NCBI RefSeq assembly: GCF_002127325.2
Contig: NC_035434.2
Location: forward strand, 83,520,787 to 83,584,786
Source: Helianthus annuus
Lineage: Eukaryota; Streptophyta; Magnoliopsida; Asterales; Asteraceae
Direction: 5' to 3'
DNA length: 64,000 nucleotides
Shown here: positions 32,973-42,715 of the stretch, piece after piece
Layout of the letters: each line of letters starts with the position of its first letter
Position numbering within the stretch: the stretch's first letter is position 1
Translations under genes and position numbers: made by a program
Notes under the pieces: generated by a model
What the model saw: the letters and a program-made list of their open reading frames with translations, nothing else
Databases searched by the model: none
Told to the model about the DNA's origin: nothing

Positions 32973-33280
32973 TTGTTCGACACGTATGATTATTTGTTAC
33001 TTTATATATATACATGAAATGTATTTTTCACATAAGGTTCATTTTAAGTTATCCTAATTGTGTTGTGTGGATTAACTTAAAGTTGCATGTCTAACATTTA
33101 GATGACTAAGACACTAATATCCTTGCTTGATTTGTATGATATGAATTCTTGTTGAAAATGGACCATGAAAAATGTTTATGCAAATGAAAACATTTGTTAG
33201 TGTTTAAATGGTTTTCGTGGGAGATCCCTAGTGATTGTAGACTTAGACTCGAGAAAGAATCCTGGTTCACTACAATCAAT
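32973..33280 (-). other. GYP-2 leader
   Basis: No ORF and no stem-loop array, unlike GYP-1 and GYP-3. The 70 bp next to the primer site are conserved with GYP-1. Confidence 0.6.
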
Positions 33281-33292
33281 GCTCTGATACCA
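33281..33292 (-). other. GYP-2 primer binding site, tRNA-iMet
   Basis: The minus strand reads TGGTATCAGAGC, 3 nt inside the LTR edge at 33296. Confidence 0.95.
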
Positions 33293-33295
33293 ACC

Positions 33296-34295
33296 TGTCA
33301 CACCCGCTCATAGCGGAAGCGTGAGGTGTGATCTGTATGGTTTTCATTGCATAAATATCGATGTACATGAACAAACTATATGAATAAAACATACTCCATT
33401 GCCATTAAATAATTGTTTTCAAAAGATCACAACATATGTTTAGTGTGTCGGTTACAAACCATTAACATAAAAGTAAAGTGTTATAGTTCATACATCAAAA
33501 TGAAAATAAACTACTAAGGTTTAAACCATAATATTGCCGCAAAGAGGCGGAATATAATAGTTAAACCCTCCAAAAGATGGCATGGAGTTCTGGTACTTGT
33601 TATCTTGACTGAGAATCCCGATATGGTCCATTAATTCCCTGAAATACATGTTAAGTTTGGAAAACATCAACAAAAGTTGGTGAATTCATGCAGTTTAGTT
33701 GTAAAAGATGTATTTAAAATGTAAGTTGTAGTATGTAAAGTGTCAATGAAATCGTTGATCATTAATGTTTTGCAAGGACATTAATATGTGTGACGAAAAA
33801 GGAAGCAATCCAAACCTAGACGATTTTATGTCGACTCCTATCGACTGGGACACAAAAGCACTCTTCTGTATGGGTCCACGACCAAGAGTGGGGCTCGCCA
33901 ATACCCATTATATCTAACCACATGTACCTAGGTCCAAATTGGATTAATGGTGCTTAGATGTATAACCCTAATTCGCACATGATCTAAGGTGTTTCATTCC
34001 CTAACTTTAACATACGATTGAACATGTATTTTCCCCGATAGTTGTAAAATTGTAAAACATTTAAATGAATAGGGGACATGAACTCACAGTATTGCGTCCG
34101 TGAATGATAAGTGTTTGTGATCTTACGCGTGGTCGTCTTGAACAAGGTTGCGACCTACAAATGTTCTTATATTTGTTAGACACTTCGGTCTTTGTAAATG
34201 ACTTGAGTACAAGTCTCTTGTCTTAAATACGTGTAAGACTTGTATGTCTTTATTGTTCGTTGAACTGTGTATTAGATGTATGAATTGTTAAACTG

Positions 34296-34362
<67 letters not shown>

Positions 34363-37110
34363 ATCTTGTATTTTTACTAATTGTGTCATTGGGCTTAGCC
34401 CAAGAATTTATGTTATTTGGGCTAAAAAAATGTTGGGCCTAAATAGTGTTGGGCCTGAATAGTGTTGGGCCTAAATAGTGTTGGGCCTCAATAGTGTTAG
34501 GCCTCAATAGTGTTGGGCCTCAATAGTGTTGGGCCTCAATAGTGTTGGGTCTAAATAGTGTTGGGCCTAAATAGTGTTGGGCCTAAATAGTGTTGGGCCC
34601 AAATGTTATTGGGCTTATTGTTATTGGGCCTTGGTCCAATGTTTGGTTTTGGGCTTAGCCCATGAGTCTTGATATTGGGCTTAGCCCATGTGTTTATGTT
34701 AAGCCCAATTAGGATGATAAGCCCATTTGTAAAATAGCCCATTTGTTATAAAATATATTCTTTCATTTTTATAAAAATTACTAAGTACAGGCTTTTTAGT
34801 TAAAAGAATACACAATAGTTTTTATAAGTTTCAAAACATCCGGATATTGTTGTTGGTGATTTGTATGTATTCGTGTCGAAAGATCGCCTAAACGTCGTAG
34901 TAACTCCTCGGGATGGCGATATGTTCATAGGTTCGCCCGTCGTCCGTTTTGACCATAAGTTGTGTTCGAAAGCTCGGAATGTCCGTAAGTGTGTTTTAAG
35001 GTGTATTTAATGTAGTCTTGTAAGACTTTAGTCGAAATGTACATTGTGTTCATTTGTTTCATTTTATTCAAGTTCCTAGGTATCATAAATATAACTAATA
35101 CAAACAAATAACACATAGCACATAAGTTGTTAAGTTAACTAAATATATATTTTCTCAAAAATATATATTTATATCAAACTTTGCTTTTATAAAAACTATT
35201 CTTTAAAATCTTTTTAATCTAATAAAGATTTTGTCAAAAATAATAGTTTTTATAACTTATGATTTTTAAGAAAAATTTGCCATATTTTATTAGAAATATG
35301 AACTTTGCCATGTTTAATAAAAACATATCTTTTTCTTATAAAATCACCACTAATCTTCTCATATTTTTCTTAATAAAAACATGTGAGATTTATAACATAA
35401 ACTTATCAAGATGAACTCTTAATCATGTAGGGTTTTCGGTATGATCATTTCATATGTTTACTAGATTAAAATCCATGTTTACTTCTAGTTTCATCAAGTT
35501 TTATAAAAATCTCAACTTGTCTGTTAATTTTCATAATCTTGTAAAAGCATTATTTTTAGTTAAAAACTTTATATACTTTAACAAAAACAAAGATCATGAT
35601 CATCCATCTAAACTTTTATTTTTAACAAAACCCTTAAACATTTTCATGTACACTTGTTAGATTATGTTTTTAAACATCATCTAACAAGTTATTTGTATGC
35701 TAATCATCAAAACTAGATCAAATATGCAAGTAATCATCAATAAATCACAACATAAACACACTTTTATATCATGATTATTATTTTGCTTCTTTATATCTTC
35801 ATATTATTATGTATGATTATTTACTTTTTTTTACTAGTTATAAAAAACAATCATAATCATAAATAAGTATGAAAAAAATAGATTTAGAAGCTTACTTATA
35901 GCACTAGGCTAGGGATGATCTAGAGGATGATTAAGAACTAAGAAGATGATGATCTTGATGGTAGAATGCTCTTGAATGGATGAAAATACTTGCTTTAGCT
36001 TGTAAGTGCTTTAGATCATCTTAGGTTCCATAGAAAATCATCTTGATCATCAAAGAAATGACTAAAGTGAAGTGCGTTTTTATGGTGTTCTTGGTGAAAT
36101 GGATGAAGATGATGAGAGAGTTTGTGTGTGAAAATGGATGGTGAAAAAGTTGTGATGAAATGGTTAGAAAATGAAGTAACTAGTTGTTAGTAATGATCAT
36201 CTTTCACCACTTGCATCAACTTGCAACATGGAGTAAAAATATCTTGATATTTGTGGTAACTAGTTGAAAAAAAAGAGTGGGGAAGGGTGTGGGACCCACT
36301 TAAAAACGTTCACAAGATGGGGGGGGGGGTCTTGAATTGTTGAAATGTTATTAAGTGTTTAAAGTGTTAGAAACTTTTAGCAAAGTTTAGGTGTTTTGGT
36401 GTTTAAATGTTTCAAGTGTATAAATGTGTTAAGAAGGTGTTAAGTGGCCATTACTAGTCCATAATGATCCAATTAACACTAGATGGTCATTAAAAAAAAG
36501 ATTTGGTATTGTTCGGGTATTCGTTTCGAATTGATTCGGTTAGACGTTATTTGAACGCTAAGTTGTGTAACTTGTGTGAATTGATGTAGTTATTGGCTCG
36601 AATGATACCCGAATGTATCCTCACATGACTTCTATGTTAAATAATATTTTTACTTGTCGTAAAAATATTAGAAAGCTGATTTCTGTAGAATTTCTGCGGA
36701 AAAATGTTGAAATCGTCGCTTTTAGTGCTTTTCGGGCAATTTTTATTGTAATCGGACTTCGGAAAGGTTTTAAATCAAACCCTTGCATTCCTAGTTAGGG
36801 TTTAATATATATTAGATGTTGGACCTTCGTCTAAGTCCTAAAGATGTCTTTTAAATGATATTTGTGGATTCTGCGTTTTCGTCAGAATACTAGTTTATTA
36901 GGTGCTTTTCTAGTAGTTTCGATGCATTGTTTAAACTGTTTCAAATGTACTTAATAAAAATGGATCATATGCATCCTAAGTAAGTATTCCTTGAGTATTC
37001 TAAGTGTATGCCACGAAATAAGTAGTTCGGATGTTCAAAATGAATAAAAATGTAGCTAAAAATGAGTATTTTAAGTGTAAGAAAGTTACCGTAAAGTGGC
37101 AGTTGTCACA
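33296..37110 (-). repeat. GYP-2 5' LTR
   Basis: The LTR is 3815 bp, TG...CA. It has eleven TTGGGCC units (34431-34603), one 35-bp AAGCCCATTTGT unit (34719-34753), an uninterrupted (TA)n at 34297-34359, an 11-G run at 36319-36329 and a donor-like TATAA|GTAAGC at 35895. In element sense the TGGGCC array lies just before the (TA)n run. Confidence 0.95.
34431..34603 (-). repeat. 16-bp TGGGCC minisatellite, 5' LTR copy
   Basis: Eleven tandem units, two with a mutated core. The array is four units longer than in the 3' LTR, so it changed after insertion. Confidence 0.85.
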
Positions 37111-37285
37111 CCTAGCACACGGTATAAGTGGGCCTAGCCCATGAATGTCTTTGTGCCTTGCACAAGTAAGAATGGGCCTAGCCCATTTGAGTCTCCGTGT
37201 CTCACATGGTATAAGTGGGCCTAGCCCATAAGCGCTTCGTGCCGCGCACGGGCATAAGTTCATTATGCGTTTTATATTCTTCAAA
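37111..37285. repeat. Palindromic GGGCCTAGCCC repeats, right flank of GYP-2
   Basis: Three units of about 60 bp carry the palindrome TGGGC-CTA-GCCCA and a CGTGCC/CACAC segment. The left flank has the partial unit ATAAGTGGGCC. No gene. Confidence 0.75.
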
Positions 37286-37317
37286 TATATATTTTCAAAT
37301 TTAGTGAACCTCGTTCA

Positions 37318-37749
37318 CTTGTACATGTACATGTACATGTACATGTACATTCGGTTTGAGTGTGTGTATTTGTTTCACAAATATATATATGTATATCGTT
37401 TCTAGATATAATAGTTAAAAATATTTATTTTTAACATCATATTTACGTTAATGTACAGTCTTCTTTTTTAGTGTACAGTTCAACAAGTGTATTTGAGTAC
37501 ATCACTATGTACTTTCGTATTTTATAGGTATACGTATACCGTATTTATACTTATACTTGTACATTTCATCATTGGTATTTACGTCATATTTATACGTATT
37601 TGTATACATGTACACTTCTTGTATTCTTGTGATTCCACCAAGCGTATTATTGTACCTATTTTATACATATTTGTATACATGCACAATTCTTGTAGTTTAA
37701 CAATTCCACAAAGTGTATTTTTGTACGTATTTTATACATATTTGTATAC
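37318..37749. repeat. (GTACAT)n and 71-bp tandem repeats
   Basis: GTACAT repeats about five times at 37318-37350. From about 37530 a 71-bp unit beginning TTTGTATACATG recurs (37600, 37671, partial at 37742). The LINE tail begins immediately after the partial unit. No gene. Confidence 0.75.
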
Positions 37750-38690
37750 TTTTTTTTGGTAAAAGGGTATACCCCGGTGATTGTATTACTATCAAATAAA
37801 ACAAGTAGAATGGCTGAGTGCCAAACTAGTTCAATAGTGTGACATGCCACACTAAAGTAAAAGAGCTACATAAGCAAAAACTACAAACCAAACACAACAC
37901 CTAAACGTTATACATCAATAAAACTAATATGGCGAGACGGTTAGGTGCTGTCAGCTTCATCCAATGATGATATCTTCCGGATCTTCAACAGTCTTGTAAC
38001 CCGATCGTTCATCTTGAACTTAAAGGAACGTAGCTTCAAGCGAACTGTCTCCATAATCTGTTCTTCTAACTTCTCCGGTGGCCTTAACTGATTATTAAAA
38101 AATCTCGCATTCCTTTCTTGCCACACAAAGTAAGCAATAACGGCAACCACTAGTTTACGAATCACCCAAATGGCTAACTTAGAGTTTGTATTCGGAATTA
38201 ACCACGCTAAGACATCATCCCATTTTCCATCAATCTGAGTCATGTCAACTTTTTCACATATTGAGCACCAAATCTTATTGGAACATGGACACTCGAAGAA
38301 AAGATGTTCATGCGATTCCAGCCCCCTGCTACATAAGAGACAACACATCAAACTCATGTTACCAACTGCATTATTCCACACTTGTATCTGATCCTGTGTA
38401 GCAAGCTTCCTTCGACAAATTAGCCAGCACAGGAAAGCATGTCGCGGAATTGAAAAGGACGACCACACCATCCTATACCAATCCACCACTTGACCCAAGT
38501 TTCGTAGAGAATCCCATGCTATTTTTGTTGAAAATTCTTCAAAACATTCGGCTCCTTTTCCCACACAATCGTGTCCATCTTATTTGGAATAAGAGAAACC
38601 TGATTTAGCTGAAATAGAATAGGAAACAAGTCTCGCCAAGCGTCCGGCCAAACCCATCTATTTTCATGGACAATATCAGCCACTTTGGAA
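37750..38690 (-). pseudogene. LINE (L1-type) 3' part, zinc-finger RT tail
   Basis: The minus-strand frame 38564-37941 encodes the C-terminal region typical of plant L1 reverse transcriptases (zf-RVT-like): AFLCWLICRRKLATQDQ, then CxLC, HLFFECP and IW, ending near RLLKIRKISS. Upstream, 38690-38565 continues the same gene in another frame. The 3' end is TACCCTTTTACC plus eight A at 37757-37750, a usual plant LINE tail. This is the downstream half of the LINE whose upstream half lies at 59412-61400; COP-A separates them. Confidence 0.85.
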
Positions 38691-38695
38691 TAAAT
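38691..38695 (+). other. COP-A target duplication, left
   Basis: TAAAT directly before the LTR; the same five bases follow the 3' LTR at 59407-59411. Confidence 0.92.
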
Positions 38696-39002
38696 TGTTG
38701 GAATTGAACCCTATAAAGGAACAGTTGATAAAGCCAAAACTGGTTCAAGAACAGTGGATCCTTCATAAGCAGTTGTTTGCACAGAGCTTTCCCCTTGACA
38801 GTGGCCTAATATCAGATGGACTCAAGTACTACTCTTCACAACTGCTTCTGACCTAAAGACTGATGAAGACTAAAGTGCTGATGCTCAATCTACTGATATG
38901 TCTCAAGTACTACTGAAGACCAAAGCACTGCTGGAGCTATAGCAGTGGAATGAAGAATCAGTGGCAACAAAACCACAATCAAAAGAAACTCAGATCTTAT
39001 CA
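38696..39002 (+). repeat. COP-A 5' LTR with internal deletion
   Basis: Begins TGTTGGAATTGAACCC and ends AGATCTTATCA. It is 307 bp against 695 bp for the 3' LTR. After GAAGAATCAGTG it jumps to CACAATCAAAAG, missing the TATA box and the TGACGTCA motif present at 59081-59126. Confidence 0.92.
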
Positions 39003-39004
39003 AT

Positions 39005-39016
39005 TGGTATCAGAGC
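39005..39016 (+). other. COP-A primer binding site, tRNA-iMet
   Basis: TGGTATCAGAGC, 2 nt after the LTR end. Confidence 0.95.
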
Positions 39017-39168
39017 TAGGATATTCAAATTTGATTTAACAGTCATTTTAACGTAAAAGTTCAGCTCAATTTCATTGATACTTTTGATTATTCGATTTTA
39101 GTTGAAAAACAGAGTAAGGTGTAATCACGTACAAAAGTTGATTATTCAGTACTTGTAAAACAACCAGA

Positions 39169-40613
39169 ATGGCGTCACAATCACAGGATAACACAAACAA
39201 CACTGGTTCACTCTTCAAACCACCTATGTTGGTCAGATCTGAATAAAACATCTGGGAGTGAAGGATGAGTCACATCTTAGCTCAACAAAATACCAGATGT
39301 TGGAAGTCGGTTGTCTTTGGTATGTTCCAATGGTGCCGAGTGCTGAGGATCTAAAAGTTCTTGAACCTAAGAAAATTGAAAACTATTCTGACCAGGACTT
39401 TCAGAAAATTGAACTGGATGCCAAGGCATTTAGCATCATCGCCTCTGCACTTCCAAATGAAATTTATGTTGGGCTGTTACATTGTAACAGTGCTAAGGAA
39501 TTGTGGGATGCACTTAAGGAACAGTTTGGTGGGACTGAAGAAGTAATTGAAAATAACAGGGAAGTTTTGAATCAACAGTATGAAACCTTTTGTCACATTA
39601 AGGGTGAATCATTAACACAACAGTTTGAACGTTTTAGCTATCTCATAAGTGAACTGAAACTTGTTAAGGTTGATTTTGCTAAATCAACTCAAAATAGTAG
39701 GTTTCTTAGGTCACTTCCCGAAAAATGGGACGCAATTGCTTTTGTAACCAGAAACTCAGTTGGGTTCAAAGATCTGACCCTGACCCAGCTTCATGGTAGA
39801 CTCCTGACCTATGAAAGGGAGTTGAACCAGAAAAAGAAGTTACAAGAGATTGGGAAGGTTGCAGATGATTATTCATTTGGTAACACAACTCTTTTGGGTC
39901 AGGAAGAATCTGGCAGTAGTAAGGATCAGGGTTATGATCATTACATTGACATAACAGCTGGTGGAGCTTTTAACAACTCTGATTCTTACTCATCCAATTA
40001 TGCTTTTACAGCTAATGGAGAAAACCAGAATTCTGACAATCTGTGCTTTGAACTCAATGATCTCCAGCATTTTGATCCAACTGATCTGGAAGAGATGGAT
40101 ATTTTGCACCAACTTGCACTGCTGAGTGTTAGAACCAGCAAGTTTTATAAGAGAACAGGGAGAATATTTCCAGGGTTACATGGGAACTTAAAAGTAGGGT
40201 AGGATAAATCAAAGATCAAATGCTACAAGTGTAATAGGTTAGGTCATTTCGCCAGAGAGTGTAGGAATCAAAATAGTGGACCAATCATCACACACCCTAG
40301 TTCTAGACCACAAAATAACCAAACCACTGTGCAGTATTCCCAATATGCCCCTGCTACCCATGTAAACACTACTCATTATGCACACCCTGCAACCCCTGTT
40401 CCTGTGCACTATGTCCAAACCACTATTCCTCAGATACAGTATGTCCAAGCCCCAATTCCTCAGGTTCAGGTGCAACAAGTTGCACCTCAACAAGCTACAC
40501 AAACAACTCTTCAAGCAGATCAGCAAAGCTTTTTTACCGAAGGCTTTGTTGATTGGATTAGCTTGCCTGAGGATCTAGGTGATGAAAACTTTGCTCTATA
40601 TGCTGATAATGTT
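39169..40613 (+). pseudogene. gag: COP-A gag, first part
   Basis: The likely start ATG at 39169 (MASQSQDN) runs into a stop at 39244. The main frame (39258-40202) carries a UBN2-like copia gag core: ELWDALKEQFGG, HIKGESLTQQFERF, FLRSLPEKWD, LTLTQLHGRL. A stop at 40200-40202 is followed in frame by a CCHC knuckle at 40221-40262 (CYKCNRLGHFAREC) and a Gln/Pro/Thr-rich region. COP-B then interrupts the gene at 40613, and the frame resumes at 49224. Confidence 0.85.
40609..40613 (+). other. COP-B target duplication, left
   Basis: ATGTT, repeated at 49219-49223. Confidence 0.92.
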
Positions 40614-41005
40614 TGTTAGTGCATTTATGTCTATAGCCTTCGTCAATCTGAGCGTAGCGAGAAACAGAAGAAAACGAGTCATTATATTAGTGATAGCTAG
40701 TCAAAAAGGCAATGTGGCATAATTGTAATAATGAGAAATCTCATTAAATGCCTTGGACTATAAATAGGAGATTATGTCATAGATTAGAAGACTTTTGCTC
40801 ATTTGACATTTAGAAAGCTCTAGATCTAGAGAGAGAATCTAGAGAGAGAAAGTGTTGTCATTGTGATTCAAGGTGCTTGACGTTATCAAATCTTATATAG
40901 AATCATGTTTATATTACATCACGTGTGTTAGGTCGCGTTCGTGTACGGATTCCACACGTTATACGTTCGTTTCGCAATCGTTTCAGAGTCAAAACCGGTC
41001 CTACA
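40614..41005 (+). repeat. COP-B 5' LTR
   Basis: TGTTAGTGCATT to CGGTCCTACA. TATA box CTATAAATAG at 40758-40767; the palindrome CTCTAGATCTAGAG lies downstream in the presumed leader. Confidence 0.95.
40758..40767 (+). promoter_or_regulatory. TATA box of COP-B 5' LTR
   Basis: CTATAAATAG, also present in the 3' LTR at 48971-48980. Confidence 0.8.
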
Positions 41006-41007
41006 AG

Positions 41008-41019
41008 TGGTATCAGAGC
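41008..41019 (+). other. COP-B primer binding site, tRNA-iMet
   Basis: TGGTATCAGAGC, 2 nt after the LTR. Confidence 0.95.
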
Positions 41020-42715
41020 AGGAGCTTGATTGCACTGATCCAACACACATTTCCGCTCGTGATTTCATCGATTTCAGATCTGGATTTCATCTATTTCTTC
41101 ATCTTTTTCATATTTTTCACGTTTTTACTGATTTTCGTCAAATTGAACGGGTTTTTACGGTCCAAATCGTCTGATTTTTTAATATGTTGTGCGTAATCAT
41201 CTGATCTATAACCTACCAAGTTTCAGATCCAAATTCTTAACCGTTTAGGAGAAATCTAAGATTTTCAGTTCGATTTCGCGTCAAAATTGCAGGTTCGCTT
41301 TTACGAACAACATAGTTTCGCTTATTCGGTCATAATCACTTTCGCTTATACAGACTTGGTAGGTTCGCTCATAAGAACATAGCAGTTTCGCTTATTTGTC
41401 AAGCCTTAGTTCCGCTTTTGTGACAATTCATGGTCCGCTCATAGGTGTATCAGTAGGTTCGCTTATATGTCAAATTCTAGTTCCGCTCATTAGGTCCGCT
41501 TATTAGTCAGTTCAGTAGGTTCGCTCATATGGTCCAATAGTGGTTTCGCTCTTTTGTCCATCTAGTAGTTTCGCTCATATGTTCCAATAAGGTTTAATTA
41601 GAATAGTCATTGTCGGCCGCATAGTAAAGGGTTAAACGGATAAATCATCAAATAAAGTTGTCGGATTAGTGTTATCACCGGCCCACTTGTTTTAATCGGT
41701 TCGATAAAGAGTTGTTGAGTATCTCAGTTTCATGCCCAATCAGATCATTTAAACCGACAAATTAATTGCTTGTGTTGAAGGCCCAATCATATTTTTTGCA
41801 TGTGAACTGTGAATTATTAATAAGTTGTCAGCCCATGCAATTGTTGTCGTCCACTAAGTGATGTGTGTGGCCAAATCAACTTTTGTATTGTCAGTGTGGT
41901 GGACTTTAAGGCCCAATCAAAGCATCAGCAGCCAAGTCGTTAGTCCAGTTAGTTTGGTCCAATCAAGAACATTAGGTGTCGGCTTGATTGAAATCTGCAA
42001 ATATAAATGTGTCGGATATAGGTGACAAGTCTTATACGGGAGGCCCAAACACATTTAAAGTTGTAAAGTTGTTGTCGGTTCAAGAGAATTATGTTGTCAG
42101 CTATTTTCAAAGTGTGGTCAAATGAATTGATTTGTGAAATTAACATTTGTCGGCCCATGTGTATTTGTCAGGACAGATATCTTGTGGCCCAATAAGCATA
42201 TAACATTGTATAGTATTGTCAGACATATAAGATCATTTGTGTTAAAAGATTAAATCAAAATTGATAAGCCATCAGCCCATGTAATCTAGTTTACTGTCCA
42301 AAGTTTGCGGCCCAATCAGAGTAATATCAAGGTTTGTCAGTTTGCACGTGATAGAGATTTGTATTGTGTGTCAAGGCCAAATAAAATAGTGTGTCAAAGG
42401 TTCAAGGCTCACGGTTTGATTATTTGAAAGGTCCAGTTCGTTTGAATCTTGTCAGTTCGGTTGGAGTAAGGTCAGGTTGTTTGAATATTGATCCGGGTCA
42501 TAGCACTTCATACGGTTTGACAACTTAAATCTCAGTTCGCATCAATTTCAGTCTGCACAGTCTGTCAACCTTCAGTCCGCACAAGAATATTCACCAGTTC
42601 GAGTATTATTTTGTTTCAGTTGTTTGATAAGTGTTTAAACTGATAAGTGTTTGTTTGTTTGTTTGTTGATTCAAGGTAATTCGAGATATTCAAGGTAATT
42701 CAAGAAGTTTACGTC
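41020..42715 (+). other. COP-B leader with interspersed motifs
   Basis: 1.7 kb without a gene. At 41291-41580 a short motif, GKTYCGCTYAT, occurs about thirteen times at 20-35 bp spacing. At 41700-42320 a second motif, GGCCCAAT or GGCCCAT, recurs about ten times. The leader ends just before the gag ATG at 42716. Confidence 0.7.

Larger units (their letters stand above)
22918..37110 (-). mobile_element. GYP-2: complete-length Ty3/gypsy chromovirus, mutated
   Basis: A minus-strand element with both LTRs (22918-26753, 33296-37110), tRNA-iMet primer site, accessory ORF, two-exon gag, protease, RT, RNase H, integrase, chromodomain and polypurine tract. It is the same lineage as GYP-1, but its LTR sequence has diverged. 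About 50 substitutions separate the LTRs by eye (about 1.3%), plus repeat-number changes. The ORFs have a lost gag ATG, one frameshift and several stops, so it is not autonomous now. No clean 5-bp target duplication is visible (left gggcc, right cctag). Confidence 0.93.

Noticed and set aside
40873..41196. ORF starting MLDVIKSYIES in the COP-B LTR (also 49086)
   Set aside because: The start lies inside the LTR. At 49086 it reads by chance into the COP-A gag frame, whose true codons resume at 49224.
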